64,000 nucleotides of DNA, from NCBI RefSeq assembly GCF_003966895.1, contig NZ_AP018449.1, forward strand, positions 1,722,501-1,786,500, given 5' to 3'. Made by a program: the position numbers and the translations under genes. The notes under the pieces are model-generated. The model did not search any database. It was not told where the DNA came from and saw only the letters and a program-made list of their open reading frames with translations. The DNA is from Methylomusa anaerophila (lineage in GTDB: Bacteria > Bacillota > Negativicutes > Sporomusales > Sporomusaceae). This document shows, in pieces, positions 41,501 through 49,412 of this stretch (its first letter is position 1; every line of letters begins with the position of its first letter).

Positions 41501-42331
41501 TTCCAATTCTGATTGAATTTTATATGCCAAATCTACAATATAAGGTCTAAGGTAGGCTTTCCCTTTTCCATCGTCATATAACTTTTTCAGTGCTTCTACT
41601 TCCAGAAACAAGTCATAGGCGGAAATATCTATACTGTAACTGTCCGGTTTGGCCTGTAACCACTCATGCCATTTATCGCAATAAGTTCCATAAGGGGCCA
41701 GTCCCATGAGCTTTCCGGCTTCCGGTATTGCCAGGTTTTTTCCAATGGCGGTTGAAAAACCAGCTAATTTTGTAATAAATTCATAGACAAACCCAAGGGT
41801 GGAAAGCGGCGCCAAATATGCTTTGACTTTTTCACTATGTAACAATTTTATCTCAGTTCCCTTGGCAATATACAAGCTGTATGATTCTGTAAGCCTCTCT
41901 CTGTCTGTAGTACCTGAAGCATCGGCAACAAGGACAATTGCTTCGTCAAAACCGGATGGCCAATACGCTGTATAAGCATGAGACAAATGATGACTTGGAA
42001 TCCCATAGATTTTAGCCGATACTTCTTTGGGAAAGGCTCTTTGCAATATATCTATCGAATAGTCTATTCCCGGCATATTGGCGGTAATAGTGGAAACCTC
42101 ATTCATTCCAATATCGCATTTTCGCAGACAATATTGAATCGCTTCATGAGGAATCTGAATATTTCTACAATCTCCCAATGATTGGTGCAAAAAACCTATA
42201 CTATTTTTTGTCCGATCCAATCGTTCTTGCTGGATTGCTGTTTCGATATTTCCATTTTTTACAATTGCTGCTGAACGATCATGCCCAAGGTTAATTCCTA
42301 AATGATATATTGATCCATCCGAAGTCGCCAT
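38528..42331 (-). CDS. Carbamoyltransferase (NodU/TobZ type) fused to a class I methyltransferase
   Basis: A 1267-residue multidomain protein. Residues about 8-370 form the Kae1-like carbamoyl-adenylate domain ('LGINLGHDRSAAIV', metal ligands in 'HHLSHAYTAYW', 'AAGDAGIAVGNAFW'). Residues about 380-570 form the C-terminal O-carbamoyltransferase domain ('FEGGSEFGPRALGHRSIIAD', 'VILNTSFNIAGQPI'). A roughly 300-residue helical linker follows, then an SAM methyltransferase ('ILDLCTGSGIQAITAS', 'VIGIDINPRAI', 'ILANPPFVPSP') at about 900-1060 and a 200-residue tail. The NPPF motif is typical of N-methyltransferases of the HemK/PrmC type. ATG 42331 follows 'gggaggaa'. It is monocistronic. The substrate may be a natural product or cell-surface sugar, which is inference. 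Confidence 0.85.
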   Translation of the reverse strand: MATSDGSIYHLGINLGHDRSAAIVKNGNIETAIQQERLDRTKNSIGFLHQSLGDCRNIQIPHEAIQYCLRKCDIGMNEVSTITANMPGIDYSIDILQRAFPKEVSAKIYGIPSHHLSHAYTAYWPSGFDEAIVLVADASGTTDRERLTESYSLYIAKGTEIKLLHSEKVKAYLAPLSTLGFVYEFITKLAGFSTAIGKNLAIPEAGKLMGLAPYGTYCDKWHEWLQAKPDSYSIDISAYDLFLEVEALKKLYDDGKGKAYLRPYIVDLAYKIQSELEEALLHIVELAIKQTNCRKLCCAGGVALNSVANYTLLTELNLEDIFVFPAAGDAGIAVGNAFWAYHNIEKGNVRCKLEKATLGRDYTETEIEAAIHKFANEITVEKLSYPEMVSTCAVQMSKGNIIARFEGGSEFGPRALGHRSIIADPTFKKMKDILNYRVKFREAFRPFAPVIPWEEISTIFEQAVASPFMLLVSNIKKEYHDQIPSVTHHDGTGRVQTVTKENTFFYDLCHKMVKERGGCPVILNTSFNIAGQPIIETPEEAISTFLSTDIDFLSLEGYWIRKKNSLVLSYEEHLAQLQESDYPHGLTEERIDVTHLMNQLDEAIFFGKTENLMWTRNELERISSQGAIYKETSVFFAKSPLGKHFSAQLEKDLLLLLDPLGMSEIKDLSGLIPAKFFTYEEVRLLMLCYKGTDDELEELRLELNLSEKVFREKLEWAAKQLKRYNLTDKTFRRKSDSINVPTDITLGQFGNEAFSLYNTLKQFSDSLTIHGYSESNICKLLAIETLQSIEPTYIHYYSNHKLGAGKLEDLIRLFLLRHSLSKERMIDILGDYCFQTLCTIGIIIPREELFASRVDIYCIHEFFIATDHRYMIYEEEDHIEESPVMYIGMDSLGLVHTVPKYLSENILDLCTGSGIQAITASCYGKKVIGIDINPRAIRFARFNAQLNGVSNVRFVEGNLYTPIGNEKFDTILANPPFVPSPNSNLNFRDGGNNGEKILEAIITNADLHLNNTGSLFIVSDLVNVHQYEEKLNKWWGTAKADKLILTTADRNDILFSVPHCHYPFKQTFEQYNDELDMWIQNFNSSGISSVNFGYILIKKEGNSFYSKSIYNPTQAINKKVKEYFEQIDRLNSVEWDKLYLQLSDDINIKIDYSFNSNNKKFFLYSKNQFYSEYLIDEDVYKVLEMIVEEEPVLAALAYKDCVIDLIYKGIIKVKLQKRQQKYIDFYKSKEIAATLSNCANPEKDESIQIIEFQTKTTPTCLTSYIKQ

Positions 42332-42818
42332 AAATTATTCCTCCCGATAAATCGTTTCCCAATTGTTTATAAGACCCGCTTTTGCGGGCGATAGGCAATG
42401 AAAGCCAATAAGCAAAATAAAAATACTGTTACTGCCATAAGCTGTGCTGCAAGCTAGTTTTTATATTTATTCCTAAAAAAGGAAAAAAGTTAGTATTACA
42501 GGTTTTTATTGGAAATTATTCGTCAGATATCTTGTTTTTCCTTCAAAAAAATTGATAAAAATATTTTTTTTGCAAGTAATAAGACAAAAATGGGACAATT
42601 TTCCTAAATTATTGGTACGTTTCTACTCAATTTTGCTTCGAACATTCCTCTTGCTTCACATTCAGGTGCTCTAAAGAATGTTTTCCTTGCCTCAGAGCGG
42701 AAAACAAAAGTGGTAACCAGCAGGAGTTTATCAATATTGTGAGAATTATGAAAAGAGTATAGTTGTTTCCGCTAAACTATGTCGTTATAAATAACATTAT
42801 ACATGGGGGCGAAAAAAT
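42332..42818. other. Intergenic region between divergent genes
   Basis: 487 bp upstream of both the fusion gene (minus) and the chemoreceptor gene (plus). 'cccgcttttgcggg' forms a small stem at 42368. The rest is AT-rich without recognised RNA motif. 'catgggggcg' before ATG 42819 is the ribosome site. Confidence 0.4.
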
Positions 42819-43634
42819 ATGAAAAAGTTACAGGAGATCATTAGTGCTGCCGAAACTTGCCGGGATGCAAGCGCGCTTGATTGCAACATTATCGTCTGTG
42901 ATGCCGAGGCCAAAATCATCCACTTTGTACCGGCGAAATCCTTTGTAACCGATGTCCAGGTGGGTGCTATTGCCCAAGGAAAAGCAATCCGCGAATGTAT
43001 TGCTCAAAAGAGGGTTGTTCATAGCATAATTCCTGAACGTATATACGGTTTACGATTAAAGTCGGTACTTTGTCCTATTATAGAGGAGGATGGACAATTG
43101 TCGGGAGTGATTGGTACCGCCTCTAGCTTAAAAACACAAGAGCTGTTACATAATGCGGCGAAAACCATTGCCGCAACTACGCAGCAAATCAGCACTACTT
43201 CCCAGGCATTGGCTGAGACGGCCTGTCACTTGGCTGAAGATTTAACCGATGTAAAAAATGGCATGGAACAGGTCTTGCATGAAATTGATAAGACAGATGA
43301 TATATTGCAGTTTGTCAGCAATGTGGCCAGTAATTCCAATTTATTAGGGCTAAATGCAGCAATTGAGGCTGCCCGGGCCGGCGAACAAGGGCGGGGATTT
43401 GCCGTTGTCGCTGAAGAAATCCGCAAGATGGCCGTTGATAGCGATGAGTCAGTAAAAAATATCAGAAATATTCTTCAAAATATTCAGAAACAAACACATG
43501 CGGTAGTCAAGACGATATTGTCCGCTGTTGATGTAGGTCAGCAGCAGGCGGCCGCTACCCAGGAGATATCGGCTACTTTAGAACAAATGTCAGCATCAGC
43601 GGCAGATGTAACTAAGGTAGCAGAAATGAAATGA
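42819..43634 (+). CDS. Short soluble methyl-accepting chemotaxis protein
   Basis: This 271-residue protein has an N-terminal small sensor domain (about 1-105, heme-sensor or PAS-like in length, '[20 protein letters not shown]') and an MCP signalling domain with the hairpin tip '[20 protein letters not shown]'. No membrane helix and no HAMP are present, so it is a cytosolic receptor. The signalling coiled coil is short and ends abruptly at 'VTKVAEMK'. It could be C-terminally truncated, but it keeps the CheA/CheW-contact tip. Confidence 0.85.
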   Translation: MKKLQEIISAAETCRDASALDCNIIVCDAEAKIIHFVPAKSFVTDVQVGAIAQGKAIRECIAQKRVVHSIIPERIYGLRLKSVLCPIIEEDGQLSGVIGTASSLKTQELLHNAAKTIAATTQQISTTSQALAETACHLAEDLTDVKNGMEQVLHEIDKTDDILQFVSNVASNSNLLGLNAAIEAARAGEQGRGFAVVAEEIRKMAVDSDESVKNIRNILQNIQKQTHAVVKTILSAVDVGQQQAAATQEISATLEQMSASAADVTKVAEMK

Positions 43635-43993
43635 GCTAAAAGTATTTCCATTATTGGCAATGTTTATATTTTATATATCTACATAAATTATTTTATAGCA
43701 TTGGGATGCAGCTACTTTCTGCCACAATATGGAGTTGCCCATTGTACAGAAGTAGAAACCAAATATAAGATATATTTCATTGCTGCCAAATGGTGAGAGC
43801 CGTTTGCCAGCAATGGAGGGAAGCAAAAAGAACGTCTTTCTGCTTCTTTTTGTTCTCAAATGCCATGGGGACAGTTCTCGTGACATAATTATGTCACGAG
43901 AACTGTCCCCCAGACAACATACCCCAGACAACACGGGATAAAATGATCACAATTGTTTATTAACGTTAAAGGAATTGGAAAGGTATTGATAAT
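43635..43993. other. Intergenic region carrying palindromic repeat 1
   Basis: 359 bp. 'gtttgccagcaatggaggg' and a Lys-codon-like A-rich stretch precede the palindrome at 43867. No gene is seen. Confidence 0.4.
43867..43910. repeat. Palindromic GGGGACAGTTCT repeat, copy 1 (perfect)
   Basis: An exact 44-bp palindrome with 22-bp arms and no loop ('ggggacagttctcgtgacat' starts the left arm), within 'gccat...cagacaac' borders shared by the family. The other copies have a central 'gaagtataayrttggat' loop that is missing here. Confidence 0.9.
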
Positions 43994-44602
43994 ATGGTGT
44001 CAGTGGAGACGGAACGACTTGTTATTCGTAATTTTAAAGCTGATGATTGGTATGATTTATTTGAATATCTCTCACAAAAAGAAGTACTCAGGTATGAACC
44101 AAGAACTGAAAGTAACGAGGAAGAGTGTAAGAAGATAGCTGCCGAACGCGCGCAGGGTAACATCTTTTGGGCCGTGTGTCTTAAAGAAACCGGTAAAATG
44201 ATTGGACATTTATATTTTGCGCAGAGAGAACCATATGATTATTTGACATGGATGCTAGGCTATATCTTTAATCCGGCTTATTATGGACAAGGTTATGCTA
44301 CCGAGGCATGCCGAAAAATGTTGCAGTATGCCTTTGAACAATTAGATGCACATAGAGTTATTGCATTATGCAATCCGGAAAACACAGCCTCCTGGAGGTT
44401 ATTGGAACGGCTGTCAATGCGACGAGAGGGTCATTTCCGAAAGGAAGTTTTTTTCAGAAAAACAGATGATGGAAACCCAATTTGGCTTGACGGATTTCAG
44501 TATGCTATATTGGCGGAAGAGTGGAACAAAGAGCGTAATAATAATTTGATATTTGAACCAATAATTGAAGCTTCATCTTTGGCGACGAAATTCTCTTATT
44601 AG
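43994..44602 (+). CDS. GNAT acetyltransferase, RimJ/RimL type
   Basis: A 202-residue N-acetyltransferase starting 'TERLVIRNFKADDW', with the acetyl-CoA pyrophosphate loop 'YYGQGYATEACRKM' and 'ALCNPENTASWRLLERL', all typical of the RimJ/RimL (Acetyltransf_3) group. It modifies a protein N-terminus or a small amine. Substrate unknown. The ATG has 'aaaggta' upstream. Confidence 0.88.
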   Translation: MVSVETERLVIRNFKADDWYDLFEYLSQKEVLRYEPRTESNEEECKKIAAERAQGNIFWAVCLKETGKMIGHLYFAQREPYDYLTWMLGYIFNPAYYGQGYATEACRKMLQYAFEQLDAHRVIALCNPENTASWRLLERLSMRREGHFRKEVFFRKTDDGNPIWLDGFQYAILAEEWNKERNNNLIFEPIIEASSLATKFSY

Positions 44603-44693
44603 TATTTTCGGAGCTACCATAGTATATATGTTTTTGATACAAAGCGACTTTTTAACGAATCTAATACATTGAACTGAAAAAGGAGGCAATTAA

Positions 44694-45254
44694 ATGAGCT
44701 ACATACCCAACCTGGTGGAGGCACGAGCTCTGCTTGCTAAGTACAACCGGGAGAAATTTCATATCCAGCACGGCGAGACGGTTGCAGGAGTAATGGGATG
44801 GTTTGCCGCCAAACATGATCCGGAAAATGAGGAGTTCTGGCGCGTCGTCGGTATGCTTCATGATATTGATTACGAACTGTATCCACAGGAGCACTGTGTG
44901 AAAGGCGAAGAAATCATGCGCAATGAAGATATTGACGAGAGGGTGATACATTCGACGCTCAGTCATGGCTATGGTCTGACCGGAACGCCGTATAAGCCTG
45001 AAAACGTGATGGAAAAAATATTGTATGCGGTCGACGAGCTTACCGGTCTGATCTGGGCGGTATCGCTTTTGCGTCCGAGCAAGAGCGTGTCTGATCTTGA
45101 ATTGTCGAGCGTGAAGAAGAAATTCAAAGCTAATAACTTTGCTGCCGGATGCTCTCGCGACGCGATTCGCCAGGGCGCACAGATGCTTGGGTGGGAGCTT
45201 GACGAACTTATCAGCGAGACAATACTCGCCATGCGGACTCTTCCAGCGGAATAG
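44694..45254 (+). CDS. HD-domain hydrolase
   Basis: A 186-residue HD-superfamily phosphohydrolase with the metal motif 'FHIQHGETVAGVMG' and 'VVGMLHDIDYELYP' (H...HD) and 'HSTLSHGYG' as further ligands. ATG 44694 follows 'aaaaaggaggcaatt'. The family hydrolyses nucleotides or other phosphates. The real substrate is not evident. Confidence 0.85.
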   Translation: MSYIPNLVEARALLAKYNREKFHIQHGETVAGVMGWFAAKHDPENEEFWRVVGMLHDIDYELYPQEHCVKGEEIMRNEDIDERVIHSTLSHGYGLTGTPYKPENVMEKILYAVDELTGLIWAVSLLRPSKSVSDLELSSVKKKFKANNFAAGCSRDAIRQGAQMLGWELDELISETILAMRTLPAE

Positions 45255-45286
45255 AAGGGGAAGCTAGGATGCCAACAAATTGCCAA

Positions 45287-45344
45287 GGGGACAGTTCTAA
45301 TGACACGAAGTATAATATTGGATTATGTCATAAGAACTGTCCCT
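45287..45344. repeat. Palindromic GGGGACAGTTCT repeat, copy 2
   Basis: Arms 'ggggacagttctaatgacac' and 'gtcataagaactgtccc' around 'gaagtataatattggatt'. The 5' border 'tgcca' is shared with the family. Confidence 0.85.
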
Positions 45345-45390
45345 ATGACAAGAAGACTGCTCTATTGATCTTTGCATATTTATAAAAATA

Positions 45391-45430
45391 AGAGCGATAT
45401 CTCATGTGGTTTTATTGAGATATCGCTCTA
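45391..45430. terminator. Hairpin between palindromic copies 2 and 3
   Basis: 14-bp arms 'agagcgatatctca' and 'tgagatatcgctct' with an 11-nt loop, followed by 'attctttgttttc'. A plausible bidirectional terminator separating the HD gene from kdp. Confidence 0.7.
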
Positions 45431-45490
45431 TTCTTTGTTTTCAAGTGGCATAAAAAACTGAACTATATCAATTTCTAAACCATCTGTATA

Positions 45491-45565
45491 GTGCCAGGGG
45501 GACAGTTCTTGTGACATAAAGTATAACGTTGGATTATGTCACAAGAACTGTCCCCTGGACAACTA
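45491..45565. repeat. Palindromic GGGGACAGTTCT repeat, copy 3
   Basis: 'gtgccagggggacagttctt' to 'aagaactgtcccctggacaac' with loop 'aaagtataacgttggat'. It lies immediately upstream of the kdpD regulatory region. Confidence 0.9.
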
Positions 45566-45576
45566 GAGCTACTAGA

Positions 45577-45643
45577 TTTTACTTTTTTTTTATATCAGGA
45601 TGCTGTTTCTTAATATCGTTTTTACAATGATTAGAGGTACAAT
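45577..45643 (+). promoter_or_regulatory. KdpE box and promoter of kdpD
   Basis: The T-rich 17-mer 'ttttactttttttttat' (45577-45593) lies 59 nt (start to start) before 'ggtacaataa', whose TACAAT (45638-45643) serves as -10. There is no good -35, as expected for an activator-dependent promoter. The same box and spacing recur before kdpF. The E. coli KdpE site is a similar T-rich tract upstream of kdpFABC. Confidence 0.7.
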
Positions 45644-45746
45644 AATAAATAAGTGCCGTTCTATGCTTTGTTGACGGCAAAATAAGATTGAAATATTGCT
45701 TCAATAGGGGATATTATAAGAGTGCTAATAGGAGTTGATATGGCAC

Positions 45747-48506
45747 ATGAAAAAAGAGGAGGAACGTCGGCCTGATCCTGAAGAGCTACTACAGCAAATT
45801 CATAAAGAGCATCGTGGTAAGTTGACAATTTTTTTAGGGGCGGCCGCCGGGGTTGGAAAAACATACACCATGCTGGAGGCCGCGCATGACCGCCTGGCAG
45901 AAGGAGTGGGGGTAGCAATTGGCTGGGTGGAAACACATGGACGGGCAGAGACTGGGAAATTGGTGACAGGCTTACCCCGAATTGCTCCTAAAATTCTAAA
46001 ATACCGTGGCAAGAATTTAATGGAAATGGATATCGACGCCATCCTGGACCAAAAGCCGGAACTGGTTTTGGTGGATGAACTGGCACATACCAATGTGACA
46101 GGCTCCCGTCATGTCCGGCGCTTTCAGGATGTAGAGGAATTATTAAATGCCGGGATCGATGTTTACACAACGCTGAACATTCAGCATATAGAAAGTCTAA
46201 ACGATGTGGTTGCCCAGATTACCGGCGTCATTGTCCGGGAAACGGTGCCTGATTCGTTTGTTGAGCAGGCCGACAACATCCAGTTGCTTGATATACCGCC
46301 GGAAGACTTGATTAAACGTTTAAAGGATGGGAAGGTTTATATTTCCGGTCAGGCCCAGCAGGCGTTAAAAAGCTTTTTTCGTCCGGGCAATATCAATGCC
46401 CTGCGGGAACTGGCCCTGCGGTTTACCGCCGGACGGGTCGATCAGGATATGGCGGAATATATGCGACAGCATCACATTGACGGCCCCTGGCCGGCAGCCG
46501 GCCGGGTGATGGTCTGCGTCAGCGCCAGTCCATTTTCGGCTCAGCTTATCCGGGCAGCCCATCGGCTGGCAAGAGGACTACGGGCTGATTTTCTGGCTGT
46601 TTATATAGACACCCCGTCACGCAGTTTTCCCATGGGAGAGAAAGAGCGGGACCGGGTTTGGCGTAATTTGCGTCTGGCGGAGGAACTGGGTGGTAAAATT
46701 GTCACGGCGGTCGGCAACGACATTGTAGAGGAAATGATAACGGTCGCCCGCAACGAAAATGTAACAGCTGTCGTGATCGGCAAACCGCGCCACAGCCGCT
46801 GGCGGGAATTTTGGCAGGGGTCGCTGGTGAATAAGCTGATCCGGCAGAGTGAGGGTATCAACGTCTATGTCATTCAAAGCAAGGCCGAGGCTGAAGCTCA
46901 TTCCGCCATCAGCACGGCCCGGCCTGACGTGCCGGCGATACCCTGGCTGCCTATTGCCGGGGGCCTGTTAATGGCGGCGTCGGTAACGGCGGTAGGCTGG
47001 CTGGGGCGGGAGCAACTGGCACAGGTGAATATTGCCCTGCTGTACTTACTGCCGGTTTTGTTCAGCGCTGTCCGGTGGGGTCGCTGGCCCTCCTATGTTA
47101 CAGCAGTGGCCAGTGTTTTAACATTCGATTTTTTATTTGTCCCGCCGTTGTTGACATTTACGATGACTGATATTCGTTATTTATGGAGCTTTATCATTTT
47201 CCTGGTCATTTCCTTTGTGATCGGCGGCCGGACGGAAGTGTTGAAGAAGGAAGTGCGGCTGACCCGGCAGCGGGAAACCAGTGTGCGTACCTTATATGAT
47301 TTTAGCCGCCAGATTGCTGCGATCATTGACGTAACCCAGATTGCCCGGACGTTTGTTAGACACACCGGCGTAGCGATTGGCCGTAATACCGTACTGCTCT
47401 TGCCGGAGGCACAGGGAAGTCTAAAAGTAGAAGCACGGTATGATGCCAGTGCACCGGATGGCCGGGGAGACCAGTCGGAATTGCCAGCCGCAGAACATGC
47501 AGTGGCGAATTGGGTGTGGGCCAATGGCCAGGTAGCAGGGCGGTCAACCGAGACGTTGCCCGGCGCCGACTTTTTATTCGTGCCGCTGACCGTCGACTGC
47601 CGGACGGTGGGGGTGTTTGGCATCCAACTGGGTCAGCAGAAAATGACGCAGGAAGAACGGCAGCTCATTTATGCCTGGGCCGGCTTGGCGGCCATTGCCG
47701 TGGAACGGGGGAAGCTGACCGAAGCCGCCCGTCAGGCAGCGCTATTAAAAGAGTCCGATCGGTTGCGCACGGCGCTGTTTAATTCGGTGTCTCACGAACT
47801 CAGGACGCCTTTGGCGGCAATTAGCGCGGCCGTTGCCACCCTGCTGGACACGGGGGCGCAATACAGCGCCGAAATCCGGCGAGAATTGTTGGAGACAGTC
47901 AAAGACAGCGCCAACCGGATGGAACGGGTGGTGAGCAACCTGCTGGACACCGCCCGGCTTGAAAGCGGGATGCTTCAGCTAAAAATTGACTGGTGTGATG
48001 TGGAGGATATTGTGGGCACGGCGATTCGCCGTATGGGTGAGGCAACGAAAAATCATGTCCTGCGGACTCGTCTGGCCCCTGAATTGCCGCTGCTGCGGGC
48101 CGATTGCGTCTTATTGGAGCATGTTTTAGTCAATTTGCTGGATAATGCCATCAAGTATTCGCCTCCCGGCACGGAAATCACCATTGCCGCCGAGCAAAAC
48201 GGGCCGGAAATTATTGTGTCGGTGAAGGATAGCGGTTGCGGCGTTCCCATGCAGGATCTGTCAAGAATCTTTGAAAAATTTTACCGTACGCCGCAGCAGG
48301 CAGTACAGGTTGCCGGTACAGGGCTGGGTTTATCCATTTGCAAGAGCATTACGGAAGCCCACCGGGGACGGATTTGGGCTAAGAATAATCCGGGTGGAGG
48401 AGCAAGCGTTGCCTTTTCTATACCTGTACCCGATAACGGCAGTAGGACTGTGGTAAAGGAGGGTGAGTGGAATGACGGAAAAAGGCCTCAGAATTTTAGT
48501 GATTGA
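45747..48506 (+). CDS. kdpD: Potassium-sensing histidine kinase KdpD
   Basis: A 919-residue sensor kinase: N-terminal KdpD domain with Walker-like 'GAAAGVGKTYTMLEAAH' and 'VDELAHTNVTGSRH' (residues 30-220), a universal-stress-protein domain (about 250-375), four clustered membrane helices (about 395-490), a GAF region, then HisKA 'SVSHELRTPLAAISAAV' and HATPase ('NLLDNAIKYS', 'DSGCGVP', 'GLGLSICKSI'). Length and order match full KdpD. The ATG at 45747 is preferred over TTG 45735. It overlaps kdpE by 35 nt. It controls kdpFABC in response to K+ limitation. Confidence 0.95.
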   Translation: MKKEEERRPDPEELLQQIHKEHRGKLTIFLGAAAGVGKTYTMLEAAHDRLAEGVGVAIGWVETHGRAETGKLVTGLPRIAPKILKYRGKNLMEMDIDAILDQKPELVLVDELAHTNVTGSRHVRRFQDVEELLNAGIDVYTTLNIQHIESLNDVVAQITGVIVRETVPDSFVEQADNIQLLDIPPEDLIKRLKDGKVYISGQAQQALKSFFRPGNINALRELALRFTAGRVDQDMAEYMRQHHIDGPWPAAGRVMVCVSASPFSAQLIRAAHRLARGLRADFLAVYIDTPSRSFPMGEKERDRVWRNLRLAEELGGKIVTAVGNDIVEEMITVARNENVTAVVIGKPRHSRWREFWQGSLVNKLIRQSEGINVYVIQSKAEAEAHSAISTARPDVPAIPWLPIAGGLLMAASVTAVGWLGREQLAQVNIALLYLLPVLFSAVRWGRWPSYVTAVASVLTFDFLFVPPLLTFTMTDIRYLWSFIIFLVISFVIGGRTEVLKKEVRLTRQRETSVRTLYDFSRQIAAIIDVTQIARTFVRHTGVAIGRNTVLLLPEAQGSLKVEARYDASAPDGRGDQSELPAAEHAVANWVWANGQVAGRSTETLPGADFLFVPLTVDCRTVGVFGIQLGQQKMTQEERQLIYAWAGLAAIAVERGKLTEAARQAALLKESDRLRTALFNSVSHELRTPLAAISAAVATLLDTGAQYSAEIRRELLETVKDSANRMERVVSNLLDTARLESGMLQLKIDWCDVEDIVGTAIRRMGEATKNHVLRTRLAPELPLLRADCVLLEHVLVNLLDNAIKYSPPGTEITIAAEQNGPEIIVSVKDSGCGVPMQDLSRIFEKFYRTPQQAVQVAGTGLGLSICKSITEAHRGRIWAKNNPGGGASVAFSIPVPDNGSRTVVKEGEWNDGKRPQNFSD

Positions 48507-49161
48507 TGACGAGCCGCAAATACGGAAATTGCTGAATGTTTCCTTACAGGCGTATGGTTATCAATTAAGCGAGGCGGCAAATGGGCTGGGAGGAATTCAA
48601 CAGGCGGCGGTTTTTAAACCTGATCTGGCTATTGTGGATCTGGGGCTGCCGGATATGGACGGCAAAGAAGTCATCCGGCAAATCCGCGACTGGTCGGCAA
48701 TGCCCATTATTATTTTGACAGCTCGTGATCAGGAACAGGAAAAAATTGCCGCGTTGGACGCTGGCGCGGATGACTATATCACCAAGCCATTTGGCATAGG
48801 CGAGCTCATGGCCCGAATGCGGGTCTGCCTGCGGCGGATAGCTGCCAGCGACAACGAACCGATATTGCACTGCGGTGGTTTGGCTGTCGACCTGCTGCAG
48901 CGGCGGGTCACTGTGGATGATCGGGAAATTAAACTGACGCCGACAGAGTATGAATTGATCAAATTTATGATCCAGCATGCCGGGCGGGTGTTGACGCATA
49001 AGCAATTGTTAAAGGCGGGGTGGGGCAATTCCTACGGGGAGGATACCCACTACATTCGCATCTACATTGGCCAGTTGCGACGCAAAATTGAGCAGGACCC
49101 GACGCAACCCCGCTATATTGTCACCGAATCGGGCATTGGCTATCGGCTGATGGGACGTTAG
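48472..49161 (+). CDS. kdpE: Response regulator KdpE
   Basis: A 229-residue OmpR-family regulator: acidic pocket 'LVIDDEPQI', phospho-acceptor Asp in 'LAIVDLGLPDMDG', 'ILTARD' and 'YITKPF', and a C-terminal winged helix ('LTPTEYELIKFMIQHAG', 'YIRIYIGQLRRKIEQDP', 'GIGYRLMG'). ATG 48472 follows 'aaaggaggg' and overlaps the end of kdpD. It is expected to bind the T-rich boxes before kdpD and kdpF. Confidence 0.95.
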   Translation: MTEKGLRILVIDDEPQIRKLLNVSLQAYGYQLSEAANGLGGIQQAAVFKPDLAIVDLGLPDMDGKEVIRQIRDWSAMPIIILTARDQEQEKIAALDAGADDYITKPFGIGELMARMRVCLRRIAASDNEPILHCGGLAVDLLQRRVTVDDREIKLTPTEYELIKFMIQHAGRVLTHKQLLKAGWGNSYGEDTHYIRIYIGQLRRKIEQDPTQPRYIVTESGIGYRLMGR

Positions 49162-49181
49162 ACAATCTTGAATGCCAATAT

Positions 49182-49220
49182 AAAAAAACAGATTGCTTTA
49201 CCATAAGCAGTCTGTTTTTT
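49182..49220 (+). terminator. Terminator after kdpE
   Basis: 'cagattgctt' (49189-49198) and 'aagcagtctg' (49205-49214) with flanking A and T runs. It separates kdpDE from kdpFABC. Confidence 0.8.
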
Positions 49221-49223
49221 ATT

Positions 49224-49290
49224 TTTTACTTTTTTTTTATGCCGTAAGCCGATCTTTTAACAACATCTTTACCCCAGCCAGGGGTACAAT
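49224..49290 (+). promoter_or_regulatory. KdpE box and promoter of kdpFABC
   Basis: The identical 17-mer 'ttttactttttttttat' (49224-49240) lies again exactly 59 nt before 'ggtacaataa', with TACAAT at 49285-49290. Part of the box overlaps the T tract of the kdpE terminator. Confidence 0.75.
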
Positions 49291-49324
49291 AAAGCTGAAG
49301 TTCAAAGGAAATAGGAGGGAAACT

Positions 49325-49411
49325 ATGGCTGACTTATGGTTGGCAGGAATTATTGCCATATTGTTACTGGTATACTTACTTTACGCTTTGTGGAAACCGG
49401 AGGAATTTTAA
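49325..49411 (+). CDS. kdpF: KdpF, small subunit of the K+-transporting ATPase
   Basis: A 28-residue single-helix peptide ('LAGIIAILLLVYLLYALW') with the usual KdpF ending 'KPEEF'. It stabilises the KdpABC complex. 'aggaggga' precedes ATG 49325, and kdpA begins 1 nt after its stop. Its last codons contain the kdpA ribosome site 'ggagg'. Confidence 0.92.
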   Translation: MADLWLAGIIAILLLVYLLYALWKPEEF

Positions 49412-49412
49412 C

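Noticed and set aside
42819-43634. Membrane chemoreceptor
   Set aside because: The N-terminal part contains no hydrophobic helix long enough to span a membrane, so it is described as a soluble receptor.
45255-45746. Possible c-di-AMP (ydaO) riboswitch before kdp
   Set aside because: The space is taken by palindromic repeats, a hairpin and the KdpE box. The conserved ydaO core sequences were not found here or before kdpF.
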